The notes: a model not told the origin generated them from the sequence alone. Positions 18,596-27,056 are shown, numbered from the stretch's first letter. The stretch: DNA of 64,000 nt from an uncultured Bradyrhizobium sp. (GCF_947648125.1 NZ_CANSMR010000002.1:124001-188000), one strand, 5' to 3'. Made by a program: numbers and translations.

Positions 18596-18877
18596 ATGAC
18601 TAAACGCTACAATATCCTGACTCGTTGCCTCGCAGCAGTCGCTTTGTTGTTCGTCTATGTCGCAAGCACCTCCGCCATCCTGGTCGGCGCCACCACGTCG
18701 TCTGCGCAGGCGCAATGGCGCGGACGTGGCTATGGGTATCGCGGCGGCTGGGGTCGCGGCCGCGGATGGGGTTATGGTCGCGGATATGGTTATGGCCGCG
18801 GCTATGGCTACTACGGCGGTTATGTCGGCCCCCGTTGCTGGTGGACCCCGCGTGGTGTTCGCGTTTGCCGGTGGTAA
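18596..18877 (+). CDS. Small secreted Gly/Tyr/Arg-rich protein
   Basis: The 93-residue product has a signal peptide of about 38 residues ending AQAQW. The mature part is low-complexity GYGRGYGYGRG-type repeats, closing with a Cys/Trp-rich tail (PRCWWTPRGVRVCRW). Proteins of this type are common in Bradyrhizobium-like genomes and have no assigned function. A second Gly/Tyr-rich secreted protein lies at 23948-24238. A strong terminator follows. Confidence 0.75.
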   Translation: MTKRYNILTRCLAAVALLFVYVASTSAILVGATTSSAQAQWRGRGYGYRGGWGRGRGWGYGRGYGYGRGYGYYGGYVGPRCWWTPRGVRVCRW

Positions 18878-18915
18878 CAACCACCCGGCCGACACAAGCG
18901 ATATCGAAGACATCA

Positions 18916-18953
18916 ATCAGGTGCGTCGATCCCGGCGCACCTGATTTTCTTTT
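18916..18953 (+). terminator. Rho-independent terminator
   Basis: ATCAGGTGCG and CGCACCTGAT form a perfect 10-bp stem (18916-18945) followed by TTTCTTTT. It lies 38 bp after the Gly/Tyr-rich gene. Confidence 0.85.
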
Positions 18954-18984
18954 GGGGCAAGGCTGACCTGCCGCGCGCAAGAAA

Positions 18985-19008
18985 GAGCCCCGGAAGACGC
19001 CGGGGCTC
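18985..19008. terminator. GC-rich hairpin, possible terminator for leftward transcription
   Basis: GAGCCCCGG and CCGGGGCTC form a 9-bp stem. On the minus strand it is followed by TTTCTT. It could end leftward transcripts coming from the cyclase gene at 19262. Apart from this hairpin and the neighbouring repeat, 18878-19261 holds no supported gene. Confidence 0.5.
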
Positions 19009-19215
19009 CAGTCACGGGAGAGAACGCTTCAGAAATCGGGACGCGAGGACGAGCCGCCAGCCCGATCACCCAATGCATCTACGACGTGTATCAGAGCAGA
19101 TTCGACCGCCTCAGGCTGTAGCCATACCGCAACAACCAACCGGAATGATCGGCCTGTCCACCGGTTCCCGAAACCGGCCAAAAACTCCAGAGCGGCCAGA
19201 GCATTTTCGGTTTGG

Positions 19216-19264
19216 CGCGTTTCCTTCACGCGAACCGGTGTCCACTTCGCTCGAAAACGCTCTA
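19216..19264 (-). repeat. 49-bp dispersed repeat, copy 1, starting at the cyclase stop codon
   Basis: Read on the minus strand it begins with the TAG stop codon of the cyclase gene and runs TAGAGCGTTTTCGAGCG onward to AAACGCG. It matches 48 of 49 bases of the copy at 46668-46716, which also begins at a TAG stop codon. A shorter, degenerate copy lies at 56599. Confidence 0.8.
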
Positions 19265-20038
19265 GCCATCGAGGATCGCGACCGCCCTCGTCCACCCCGC
19301 CGACGCGCGCTCGATCTTCACCGGGAAGCACGACACCATGAACCCGGTCGACGGCAGCTGCTCGAGATTGTGCAGCTTCTCGATGTGGCAGTAGCCGATG
19401 TGGCGTCCGGCCTTGTGGCCTTCCCAGATCAGGCTGGCGTCCCTGGTCTCAGCATATCTCTTCGCGGTGAAGACGAACGGCGCATCCCAGCTCCAGCCGT
19501 CGATGCCGGTCAGCCGCACGCCGCGCTCGAGCAGATACATCGTCGCCTCATAGCCCATGCCGCACCCCGAATTGACGTAGTCGGCCTGGCCGTATTTCGC
19601 GCCGGCACTGGTGTTGACGACGACGATCTCGAGCGGCGACAGCGTGTGGCCGATCCGCTTCAGCTCGGCTTCGACATCGCCAGCGGTCGCGACGTAGCCG
19701 TCTGGCAGATGGCGGAAGTCGAGCTTCACGCCAGGCTGAAAGCACCATTCCAGCGGCACCTCGTCGATGGTCCAGGAGCGTTCGCCGCGGTTCATGGTCG
19801 GATGGAAATGCCAGGGCGCATCGAGATGCGTGCCGTTGTGTGTGGAGAGCGAGACCTGCTCGACGGCCCAGCCCTGCCCGTCAGGCAGATCCGCTGCCTT
19901 CAGCCCATCAAAGAACTGCAGCATGCGCGGCAGCCCTTGCTGATGGTCGATATACTGAATGGTCGGGTGATTGCCCGGCGGATCGGCCGGAACGTCGTTC
20001 TGCAGGGGAACGGAGATATCGATCAGTTTGCGCGCCAT
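19262..20038 (-). CDS. Cyclase family protein (kynurenine-formamidase fold)
   Basis: The 258-residue metal-dependent hydrolase carries the family motif STHNGTHLDAPWHFHP, whose His and Asp residues bind the metal, and VNTSAGAKYG further on. The family contains arylformamidases and polyketide-type cyclases; the substrate here cannot be told. The ATG at 20038 has GAGGAGG upstream. Its stop codon is the first triplet of a dispersed repeat. There is no neighbouring tryptophan-catabolism gene, so a kynurenine role is not supported by context. Confidence 0.85.
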   Translation of the reverse strand: MARKLIDISVPLQNDVPADPPGNHPTIQYIDHQQGLPRMLQFFDGLKAADLPDGQGWAVEQVSLSTHNGTHLDAPWHFHPTMNRGERSWTIDEVPLEWCFQPGVKLDFRHLPDGYVATAGDVEAELKRIGHTLSPLEIVVVNTSAGAKYGQADYVNSGCGMGYEATMYLLERGVRLTGIDGWSWDAPFVFTAKRYAETRDASLIWEGHKAGRHIGYCHIEKLHNLEQLPSTGFMVSCFPVKIERASAGWTRAVAILDG

Positions 20039-20202
20039 GGTGCCTCCTCGCGGATTGGTCTTGTCAGGCCGAGCCAACCTGCCAGTCCGCGCGCACCATC
20101 GGCAAGCCACATCCGCTCGAGATCAGGGCACGGTCTGCCCCCGTTGCGACAGCGGCAAGGCGCAGCGGCGTTGAACCTATTTCCCGCGCGGACGACCCAT
20201 GG

Positions 20203-20278
20203 GCACTGGGGATTTCAGGGCCCAGTATTCGGCGACGCCGTCTGGACGATCCATATTCCGTCCAGGCGGCGTTGTTGC
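20203..20278 (+). repeat. 76-bp structured repeat, copy A
   Basis: It can fold into two hairpins. CTGGG/CCCAG form the first. CGCCGTCTGGACG and CGTCCAGGCGGCG form a 13-bp second stem (one T-G pair) around ATCCATATTC. A second copy of equal length and about 80% identity lies at 25855-25930. It could be a mobile repeat or a small RNA family. Confidence 0.65.
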
Positions 20279-20465
20279 GTCAGGCAAGACAATTTCGGCC
20301 GAAGCGTGGTTACCCGTGCCAGAACGCTGTTCACGCACAGAGAGCCGCAGAAACAATCCGTGTGCTCATGTCGGGCGGATTGCTGGTGGTGTTGCCACGG
20401 CGATACAGAGATACCCTTACAACGATGCTAACCAACCTGCATCTGAATCAAGACGGGGTTGCGTC

Positions 20466-20648
20466 GTGTCGGGATTTGATCACTGGAACGGTGCAAATAG
20501 AGCTTACTCGTCCGCCGAAGTGCCACATCTGCGCGATGAGCAGCAGCAGTTCGACCGCTATCACAAATTCGACGACGCCATCTCGCGACCGTCGCAGAGT
20601 GGCCCAAGAACCGTGATCCTGGATCGCTACAACCCGCCGGCTCGTTGA
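20466..20648 (+). CDS. Doubtful small hypothetical protein
   Basis: A GTG-started 60-codon frame encodes a hydrophilic peptide beginning VSGFDHWNGANRAYSSAEV. There is no good ribosome-binding site and no family was recognised. It is listed because its codon use looks more gene-like than the surrounding region. Confidence 0.25.
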   Translation: MSGFDHWNGANRAYSSAEVPHLRDEQQQFDRYHKFDDAISRPSQSGPRTVILDRYNPPAR

Positions 20649-20980
20649 TCTGGTCAGCGCCTGGGCGGCTGAAGTTGCGAGGAGCGGAGCGCGGGGCTTC
20701 GGTCCCGCGCTTGCTCTTTCGGGATGCCAACAGACCGCGATATCGCAAGCAGATCAACAAAGCTCGCATCGTTTTGACCGACCCGGATTGCTTCTAATCC
20801 AGTCGGCATTCGGCTTCGTCGGTCGCAGCCGCTCAACAAGATCGGCGAGTTCGGTGGCCGGATCGGTAAGTTCGACGGACTTGTCCGAAACGCCGCCCTC
20901 TTCCTTCCTTCGATGCTCTTCCCAGACGCAAAATCTGGGAAGTAAAAGCCTCGAAAAGCCTATCAAGTCTTTGATTTAAA

Positions 20981-21057
20981 TGGTCGGGGCAGCTGGATTC
21001 GAACCAACGACCTGCAGTACCCAAAACTGCCGCGCTACCAGGCTGCGCTATACCCCG
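20981..21057 (-). tRNA. tRNA-Pro (UGG)
   Basis: On the minus strand CGGGGTA (5') pairs with TGCCCCG (3') to form the 7-bp acceptor stem, with an encoded CCA end at 20981-20983. The anticodon loop holds TGG, and GGTTCGAATCC forms the T arm. All arms close. Confidence 0.97.
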
Positions 21058-21178
21058 ACATTTCCGAGAAGCCCCGTGGATACACGCTTCAGCCAGCGCC
21101 AGCAAGGCGCCGGTGCGCGACTTCCGGCTCGAAGATCGGCAACGGTTTCCCGTCCGGAAACCGCAAGGGAACAGAGAG

Positions 21179-21658
21179 CTAGTGGCCGCCGAACAGCGGG
21201 TGGCCGACCCGGTCGCCGGGCTGGATGCCGTATTTCTGCGCGGTGCCGGCAATCACCTCGAGGACGCCCCTGGCGAGCCCCCGCGACGGAATGATCTTGG
21301 TCGACATCGGCTCGGTGTTTTCGGCGATCCGCAGGATGCGCCCGTCGGCGCGGATGAAGATCATGTCGAGCGAGATGTAGGTGTTCTTCATCCACATCGA
21401 CACTTCCTGCTCCGGCGTGAAGTCGAACAGCATGCCTTTGCCGTCGGCGAGCTCCTTCCGGTACATCAGGCCGGTCTCCTTCTCCTGCTCGGTGGTCGCC
21501 ATTTCGACGGAGAAGACGTGCACGCCTGACTTGGTGACGATCTCGAGCGGCTGGACGCTGGCAGCCTGCGCGGCCGGGGCCAGCAGCCCGCCGAACACCA
21601 TGATGAGGGAGGCCAACAGCCACGGCCGGAGCCGCCCAACCATGCAATCGAAATTCAT
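21179..21658 (-). CDS. Secreted DUF192 family protein
   Basis: The 159-residue protein has an N-terminal signal sequence ending APAAQAAS and then a DUF192 domain: GLMYRKELADGKGMLFDF, SMWMKNTYISLDMIFI, and VLEVIAGTAQKYGIQPGD. The family is widespread and of unknown function. It follows the cold-shock gene by 122 bp in the same direction, a pairing that recurs in related genomes. An alternative TTG start two codons upstream is possible. Confidence 0.88.
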   Translation of the reverse strand: MNFDCMVGRLRPWLLASLIMVFGGLLAPAAQAASVQPLEIVTKSGVHVFSVEMATTEQEKETGLMYRKELADGKGMLFDFTPEQEVSMWMKNTYISLDMIFIRADGRILRIAENTEPMSTKIIPSRGLARGVLEVIAGTAQKYGIQPGDRVGHPLFGGH

Positions 21659-21780
21659 CGACAAATACTCACACCGGGGAAGATTTTCCGGCGGACCCTA
21701 ACCCGATGATTGCGGCAAATGCCAGAGCACTGACGGCTCGCCGGCGGCTCACGTTTCCGTCAGGGAGTTCAGTTCGGGGC

Positions 21781-22443
21781 TCAGTGCGACGACAGCGCCG
21801 ACGGACCGGTCTCCGGGTGGATCTCGGCGGCCATCATGCCCTTGGAGCCGGGCCCGAACCGCACCAGCACGTACTGGCCGGGGCGCAGCTCGGTCATGCC
21901 GAAGCGGCGTAACGTCTCCATGTGCACGAAGATGTCGGGCGTGCCCTCCCCGCAAGTCACGAAGCCGAAGCCGCGCAGCCGGTTGAACCACTTGACCTGT
22001 GCGCGCTCGAGCCCGCTGGTCGCGGTCACGGTGACATGGGTTCGCGGCGGCAGCATCTGCGCCGGATGGATCGCGGTCGACTCATCCATCGAGACGATGC
22101 GGAATGCCTGGTAGCCCTTCGCGCGCTGCACGCACTCGACGACGAGCCGCGCGCCCTCATAGGCGGTCTGGTGGCCGTCGCGCCGCAGCACCGTCACGTG
22201 GAGCAGAATGTCGGGCCAGCCATTGTCGGGGACGATGAAGCCGTATCCCTTCGAGGCGTCGAACCATTTGATGACGCCGGAGACTTCGACGAGGTTCGCC
22301 GCGGTGTCGCCGAGACCGGAGAAGGCATCCAGCGCCGGATCGCGCGGCGCGCTGCCGTACTCGCCTTGTGCAATCCTGCTTTGCCCAACTCCGCCTATCG
22401 GCGGTCCGCCGAGCTTCTTGGACTCAAATCCGTCCGACCCCAT
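21781..22443 (-). CDS. Protein with two cold-shock domains
   Basis: The 220-residue protein has two nucleic-acid-binding cold-shock domains: VIKWFDASKGYGFIVPD (about residues 55-75) and VKWFNRLRGFGFVTCGEGTPDIFVH (about 150-175). Each keeps the RNP1-like GYGFI/GFGFV motif. It probably binds single-stranded RNA or DNA as a chaperone. The N-terminal ~50 residues are not conserved in appearance. A GTG five codons upstream is an alternative start. Confidence 0.9.
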   Translation of the reverse strand: MGSDGFESKKLGGPPIGGVGQSRIAQGEYGSAPRDPALDAFSGLGDTAANLVEVSGVIKWFDASKGYGFIVPDNGWPDILLHVTVLRRDGHQTAYEGARLVVECVQRAKGYQAFRIVSMDESTAIHPAQMLPPRTHVTVTATSGLERAQVKWFNRLRGFGFVTCGEGTPDIFVHMETLRRFGMTELRPGQYVLVRFGPGSKGMMAAEIHPETGPSALSSH

Positions 22444-22642
22444 GACCCCGGACCCCACACATCAAATGCAGAGCGCCGACGTTGCGGCGCACCCTGTACA
22501 CGCTGCTTTCCATGACCAACTCATTTGGACGCTGCGCGAATCTCTCAACCAAAAGATAACACTCCCGCTTGCCGGGCATAGCTAAAAAACGATTCTTGCG
22601 GGAACTATGAACAGGCTTGCACAGCCGCGAATCAATCAGGCG

Positions 22643-23404
22643 TCAATTGCCTACGAAAGGACCAAGCGTGTCGCCGATGTCATGCCGGATCACCAGATCG
22701 GCGATGTCGTCCTGATCGGTCGGCTCGTTGTTGATGATCACGAGCCGCGCGCCGCTCTCCTTCGCCATCATCGGAAAGCCCGCAGCGGGCCACACCACCA
22801 GCGATGACCCGATCGCCAGGAACAGGTCGCTGTGCCTTGCGAGTTCCGCTGCGCGACGCATCGCATCTTCGGGCATCGACTGCCCGAACGAGATCGTCGC
22901 GGTCTTCACCGGATCGCCGCACTCCGCGCAGTCCGGCGCACCGCCGGTCTTGTCGAACTGCGACTTCACCCACGAGAGGTCGTAGTCCTTGCCGCAACCG
23001 ATGCAGCGGGCGTAGGTGGTGTTGCCGTGCAGCTCGATGACATCGTCGGCCTTGAAGCCCGACGCCTGATGCAGATTGTCGATGTTTTGGGTGATGATGC
23101 CGGGAACCTTGCCGGCCCGGTAAAGCGACGCGAGCGCTCGATGCCCACGCCCCGGCTTGGCGGCCGCGAATGTCGGTTCCATCGCGAAGCGCCGGCGCCA
23201 TGACTCGTCGCGCGCCTCCTGACTGACTACGAACTCGTCGAATGGAATCGGCCGGTTGCGCGTCCACAGCCCGCCAGGCGAGCGAAAGTCGGGAATGCCG
23301 CACTCGGTGGAGATACCCGCCCCGGTGAAGGGCACGATCGACGATGCCTCGGCAATCATGTTGCCGAGCCGCTCGACGCCGCTGCGCAGATCTTTTGCAA
23401 TCAC
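22643..23404 (-). CDS. cobB: NAD-dependent protein deacylase, Sir2 family
   Basis: The 253-residue sirtuin contains GAGISTECGIPDFRSPGG (NAD site), TQNIDNLHQASG, the catalytic His in ELHGNTTYARC, and a zinc finger with two Cys pairs (CIGC and CAEC). It would remove acyl groups from lysines, releasing nicotinamide and O-acyl-ADP-ribose. The GTG at 23404 is chosen because VIAKDLRSGVERL fits the family N-terminus; an extended frame reaches 23464. It stands alone. Confidence 0.92.
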   Translation of the reverse strand: MIAKDLRSGVERLGNMIAEASSIVPFTGAGISTECGIPDFRSPGGLWTRNRPIPFDEFVVSQEARDESWRRRFAMEPTFAAAKPGRGHRALASLYRAGKVPGIITQNIDNLHQASGFKADDVIELHGNTTYARCIGCGKDYDLSWVKSQFDKTGGAPDCAECGDPVKTATISFGQSMPEDAMRRAAELARHSDLFLAIGSSLVVWPAAGFPMMAKESGARLVIINNEPTDQDDIADLVIRHDIGDTLGPFVGN

Positions 23405-23671
23405 TGGGAATGATCCGGTTGGCCGGCCGCGACTATAGCATGGTCGGAGCGATTGCGAGCTCAACCATCACGCGCGCGATCGGCGGTGAGGCCGCGGCGA
23501 TCGGGTTGCGTCGGCGACCTGCTCCGCCGGCGCGTCAGCTTCGTCGCTCTTCGGCTGCCTCTTCGGCTGCCTTGGCTTCATCACAATCCTGCAAAGCCTG
23601 CTCCGCATTGACGCCCAATTCACTGATGCCAATGCGCGGCGGGGATAGGACCACGACGAAGAGGATGGGCA

Positions 23672-23833
23672 ATGGCCGATCAGAAAGACAGTGCCGCGCG
23701 CGAGCGCGAAGAGATCGTCGCACGCGTTGCCAGCTTCCGGGCGACGCAGCAGAAGTTCGAGCGCGATCGCCAGGAATATTACGACAACACGCTCGGCAAT
23801 GTCTGGAGTGGATTGCAGCGCAAGAGCGCTTGA
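23672..23833 (+). CDS. Small hydrophilic hypothetical protein
   Basis: A 53-residue charged protein starts MADQKDSAAREREEIVARV and ends SGLQRKSA. It is predicted to be mainly helical. AGAGGA lies upstream of the ATG. No function was recognised. Confidence 0.6.
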   Translation: MADQKDSAAREREEIVARVASFRATQQKFERDRQEYYDNTLGNVWSGLQRKSA

Positions 23834-23947
23834 TGTCCCGCCGACCGCGTGCGCTCGCCGGACGGACGATGCGAACACACGCACGCGCGATCACATCATG
23901 ACACGCAGTTGAGAAGCCCGGAGCGATGTGCTCCGGGCTCGTCGCCG

Positions 23948-24238
23948 TTACCAGTAATGGCGGTAGTAGTGGTGCCGATAATACGGGCCGCGATAGTAGG
24001 CGTAGGGTCCAGGACCGTAGTAGCCGTAGCGCGGGCCATAGTAGCCCGGATAGTAGCCGGGCCCGTAGTAGTATGGGCCATACGCGCCGTACGCCGCCCC
24101 GGCGGCGCCCGCGGCGAGTGCGCCGGCTGCCAGACCGAATGCGAGGCCGGGGCCGAGACCACGCGCCTGCGCCGGCGCGCTGACCATCGTCGCGCCTACC
24201 GTCGCAATTGTCGCCAAAACTGCCAATGTCCTTTTCAT
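23948..24238 (-). CDS. Small secreted Gly/Tyr-rich protein
   Basis: The 96-residue product has a clear signal peptide (MKRTLAVLATIATVGATMV, cleavage after PAQA). An Ala/Gly-rich hydrophobic stretch follows, then a Tyr/Gly/Pro/His tail (PYYRHHYYRHYW). GAGGAGG precedes the ATG. It is similar in style to the protein at 18596, though not a close copy. Its function is unknown. Confidence 0.75.
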   Translation of the reverse strand: MKRTLAVLATIATVGATMVSAPAQARGLGPGLAFGLAAGALAAGAAGAAYGAYGPYYYGPGYYPGYYGPRYGYYGPGPYAYYRGPYYRHHYYRHYW

Positions 24239-24421
24239 GGGGAACCTCCTCACGTGGTTATGTCGACCAACGCGGGCGCCATGGGATGGTTGCAGCAAAC
24301 GCCTGTTCGGGTTCCGCAGCCATGCGATAGCGCAAAGCTACCATCGGTTAGCGCTGGAACAAAAACACAACCTCAATGATTAGCTTTGACGTAAGCGAGG
24401 TTGGCATCGATGCCGGCGTGG

Positions 24422-24511
24422 ATGGAACTGCTCTTGAATGTGATGGGCTTTGCCGGCTTTATCGGCATCGCGATGTATCACAAGCATCCGAGCGGGAAGC
24501 TGCCGGACTGA
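24422..24511 (+). CDS. Very small membrane peptide
   Basis: A 29-residue frame, MELLLNVMGFAGFIGIAMY then a basic tail, encodes one hydrophobic helix. The ribosome-binding site is weak. It may be a real small membrane protein. Confidence 0.35.
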   Translation: MELLLNVMGFAGFIGIAMYHKHPSGKLPD

Positions 24512-24542
24512 GCGCCGGGACGCGGCTCGGCTTGTCGATTCC

Positions 24543-24584
24543 AGTTTGATTTCCTCTAGTTTGATTTCCTCTAGTTTGATTTCC
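24543..24584. repeat. 15-bp tandem repeat, about three copies
   Basis: The unit AGTTTGATTTCCTCT occurs almost three times in a row. On the minus strand each unit contains AAATCAAACTAG, so the 3' end and stop codon of the gene at 24571-24756 are duplicated. Confidence 0.8.
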
Positions 24585-24756
24585 GCGCCTCTCCCGCCGT
24601 GCGGACCAGCCGGTCCGCCTTCACGAGCACCTTGCCGCTCTCCGGCTGCGGCCGAAGCCAGAAGCTGATCGCGACAAAGGCGGAACAGAGCAGCAAGCCC
24701 ACCACCATCACGCGCCGGTGGGTCGGTCTGTCAGCGCTATGGAACGATGGCGTCAT
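24571..24756 (-). CDS. Small single-span membrane protein
   Basis: The 61-residue product has one transmembrane helix (VMVVGLLLCSAFVAISFWL, about residues 17-35) and a basic tail ending ARKSN. No family was recognised. Its stop codon lies within a 15-bp tandem repeat, so an upstream slip that removed one stop would meet another in the next unit. Confidence 0.55.
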   Translation of the reverse strand: MTPSFHSADRPTHRRVMVVGLLLCSAFVAISFWLRPQPESGKVLVKADRLVRTAGEARKSN

Positions 24757-24998
24757 GGCTGTCACCTGCAGCCATCTCAACTGCAATCGCAGGTCGTGAC
24801 AACGCAATGCTGCCCTTAACCTAACCTGGTAGGGTTAGCGGTGGCCCGGTAAGGGGTCGTCGGGCAGCCTCATTGGCCGCGCGACATCATCCACAACGAT
24901 ATCCAGCGCTTGTCCGCAGCAAATCCACAACCCCGACAGGCCGATTTGCCAAGCAGAATGTGAAGCTTGCTGCGCACTCGTCCACAGCCTCGCCGCAA

Positions 24999-25346
24999 TC
25001 AGGCGTCGGCCAGCCTTTTCAGGGTTGCCTGGAAGCTCAGGCTGCGGGTTCCGACCAGCACGGTCCCGAACACTTCGGCATGGTCACCGCTGAAGGTGCC
25101 GGAGAAGCCGCTCGTCACCTCCTGGCCGGCGAACAGCGGCCGCGCGAACGGATCGGAAAACGGGGAATGCTGGTTGGTCCTGAGATGCCCCTTCCACGTG
25201 CCCTCGCCCGCCGTATAGGCCCCGATCGACCAGAAATACGGCCCGCCGCCGATCAGCAGCCCATCGCGCAGGATCAGGACACCGCTGTCGCGGCCCCGCA
25301 CGCCGTCCATCATATGGATATGGATCGAATAGAGCCCGTTCCTCAT
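24999..25346 (-). CDS. GrlR-like regulatory protein
   Basis: The 115-residue beta-rich protein starts MRNGLYSIHIHMMDGVRGRDSGVLILRDG and continues GGGPYFWSIGAYTAGEGTWKG. This resembles GrlR, the small lipocalin-like negative regulator of a type III secretion system in enteropathogens. Such homologues are frequent in rhizobia outside secretion loci. No grlA or secretion gene is nearby, so the role is open. Confidence 0.65.
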   Translation of the reverse strand: MRNGLYSIHIHMMDGVRGRDSGVLILRDGLLIGGGPYFWSIGAYTAGEGTWKGHLRTNQHSPFSDPFARPLFAGQEVTSGFSGTFSGDHAEVFGTVLVGTRSLSFQATLKRLADA

Positions 25347-25513
25347 CGATCGCGCCGTCAGGTCCCGCAGGCCCGCAGTATGCCGCCAAGCAGGGCGGCA
25401 GGCGAGCGGGCCGATACCGCCCGGCCGTCGATTCGAACCGCAAGCGCGGGTTCAGGTGCTTACAAATCATTAAGAAAGCCCTGACAGGGTTCGACAGCCG
25501 GAGGGAGAGAGCC

Positions 25514-25687
25514 ATGCTCGTTTACCCCGTACCTGTCGAAGTGACGCAAGCCAGAGTGCAGCTCGTCGTCGATCAAACGGCGAAGGAGCAGCCGCGCATC
25601 ATCAGCGCGGACGTGCTCGACGTCTTCGCCGCCAAGAACAAGGCCGATCGCGATGCCGTCGAGACCCTTCTCGACATCAAGGTGTGA
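25514..25687 (+). CDS. Small hypothetical protein
   Basis: The 57-residue product starts MLVYPVPVEVTQARVQLVV and ends VETLLDIKV. A strong GGAGGGAGAG precedes the ATG. It is soluble in appearance and no family was recognised. Confidence 0.65.
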   Translation: MLVYPVPVEVTQARVQLVVDQTAKEQPRIISADVLDVFAAKNKADRDAVETLLDIKV

Positions 25688-25854
25688 GACCGCAACCGGC
25701 TTTGAGGCGCTTGCATTGCACACGTGGCGGCGCGCGCCGACGCATGTCGCGCGTGCCCCCGGGACCACCGCCCCCGGCAGCCGTTGGGCGACGCCGCAAA
25801 TCCCCCTCGCCGGGCTTTTCCTTTGAACCTTTTGCGCAGTGCCAAGACATAAGT

Positions 25855-25930
25855 GCGCTGGGGATTTCAGGGCCCAGCGTTTGGCGCAGCGCTGTGGGAC
25901 GAGCATATTCCGTCTACGCGGCGCTGTTGC
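25855..25930 (+). repeat. 76-bp structured repeat, copy B
   Basis: Same length as copy A (20203-20278) and about 80% identical. CTGGGGATTTCAGGGCCCAG and CATATTCCGTC are invariant. The second stem is rebuilt with different bases (CAGCGC/GCGCTG at its foot), so the structure seems to be kept while sequence drifts. Confidence 0.65.
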
Positions 25931-26010
25931 ATTTTATAAATTCAACCTTAAGTTTGGTCCCCAACAGTTGACGGCTCACGCCCTGAGAGATCCCCAGTCC
26001 GTCAACTGGG

Positions 26011-26045
26011 AAAGCCCCGCATCCAGCCTGCGGGGCTTTCTATTT
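26011..26045 (+). terminator. Hairpin, likely terminator
   Basis: AAAGCCCCGC and GCGGGGCTTT pair around ATCCAGCCT, followed by CTATTTCT. Confidence 0.6.
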
Positions 26046-26128
26046 CTGGGATGCTGGAACCTGCCGCCGCGAGCACCGCTCGATGTGCGCTTGACGGCAC
26101 GATCACCCCAAGGCCGGTCGGCATCAGA

Positions 26129-26162
26129 CCTCGCGCGCCCACGCGCGGGGTTTTGCTTTTTT
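26129..26162 (+). terminator. Hairpin with T-tract, likely terminator
   Basis: CCTCGCGCG and CGCGCGGGG pair around CCCA, followed by TTTTGCTTTTTT. Confidence 0.65.
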
Positions 26163-26247
26163 AGAGGAGGTCCAACCTCGCGCGTCCTTGATTGGCCGTG
26201 ATGGGCATTCGATGAGATAGAGGGCCGTGCCTCCAAGGCTCGACCAC

Positions 26248-26285
26248 GAAAGCCCCGTCCCAGAATTTTCCTGGGCGGGGCTTTC
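26248..26285. terminator. Symmetric hairpin, possible bidirectional terminator
   Basis: GAAAGCCCCG and CGGGGCTTTC form the outer stem and CCCAG/CTGGG the inner one, around AATTTTC. It shares its AAAGCCCCG arm with the hairpin at 26011. Confidence 0.5.
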
Positions 26286-26478
26286 TCGTATCGCGCGCTG
26301 CATGAGCGTGTCGCCGATCGCTCGGAGCGAAGGCTCGCGAAAGCTTGAGAACGCAACCGCTCCGAACGGTCGGCAAAAGTCGTGCGAGCCCCTGCCCCGC
26401 GGCGCGTTTTGCTGCTATTTCTTGGCGCGTCTCGCCCGAGCCCAAACAAAATCTCTGAATTCCCAGGAGGACAAGAAA

Positions 26479-26931
26479 ATGCGCTATCTGCACACCATGC
26501 TGCGCGTCCGCAATCTCGATGTCGCGATGAAATTCTATCAAGACGCGCTGGGGCTGAAGGAAGTGCGCCGCATTGACAATGACAAAGGCCGCTTCACGTT
26601 GGTGTTTCTCTGCGCGGAGGAGGACCTCCATCTGCTCAAGTCGCTGCCGCAAACCCGCGGCGCGCCGCTGGTCGAATTGACCTACAATTGGGACGAGGAG
26701 AAATACGGCGAGGACCGCCATTTCGGCCATCTCGCCTACGAGGTCGACGACATCTACGCGACCTGCGAGAAGCTGATGAAGATGGGCGTCACCATCAATC
26801 GTCCGCCGCGCGACGGCAACATGGCGTTCGTGCGCTCGCCCGACCTGCACTCGATCGAGATCCTGCAAAAGGGCGATCCGAAGGCGCCGGCCGAACCATG
26901 GGCCTCGATGCCGAACACCGGGCACTGGTAA
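26479..26931 (+). CDS. gloA: Lactoylglutathione lyase (glyoxalase I)
   Basis: The 150-residue protein starts MRYLHTMLRVRNLDVAMKFY, with the first metal-ligand His in LHTMLRV. GHLAYEVDDIYATCEKL and SPDLHSIEILQK supply further ligands. It isomerises the methylglyoxal-glutathione hemithioacetal to lactoylglutathione. AGGAGG lies at ideal spacing. A hairpin (CCGCGTTTC/GAAACGCGG, 26959-26985) follows. Confidence 0.92.
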   Translation: MRYLHTMLRVRNLDVAMKFYQDALGLKEVRRIDNDKGRFTLVFLCAEEDLHLLKSLPQTRGAPLVELTYNWDEEKYGEDRHFGHLAYEVDDIYATCEKLMKMGVTINRPPRDGNMAFVRSPDLHSIEILQKGDPKAPAEPWASMPNTGHW

Positions 26932-27056
26932 CGCCGCGCCCACGCGCATGTTCCTAATCCGCGTTTCTCCATCCGTGAAACGCGGAGCGATCGCGAGGAA
27001 CGTGACGCTTTGGTTGACGTTGCCTCCTTACACGAGGAATGCGAGGAGGCGACGAG

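Larger units (their letters stand above)
20039..20980. other. Long intergenic region with one repeat and one doubtful small frame
   Basis: These 942 bp hold the 76-bp two-hairpin repeat at 20203-20278 and a doubtful 60-codon frame at 20466. A minus-strand frame of 70 codons at 20754-20966 lacks clear start signals. The remainder shows nothing recognisable and may be decayed sequence. Confidence 0.5.
25688..26478. other. Intergenic region rich in hairpins
   Basis: These 791 bp hold no supported gene. They contain copy B of the 76-bp structured repeat and three GC-rich hairpins at 26011, 26129 and 26248, listed separately. Confidence 0.5.

Noticed and set aside
19029-19331. Minus-strand 100-codon frame downstream of the cyclase gene
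   Set aside because: It runs through the dispersed repeat and a hairpin and lacks start signals and a recognisable domain.
20754-20966. Minus-strand 70-codon frame next to tRNA-Pro
   Set aside because: No ribosome-binding site and no family; could be a remnant but is not supported.
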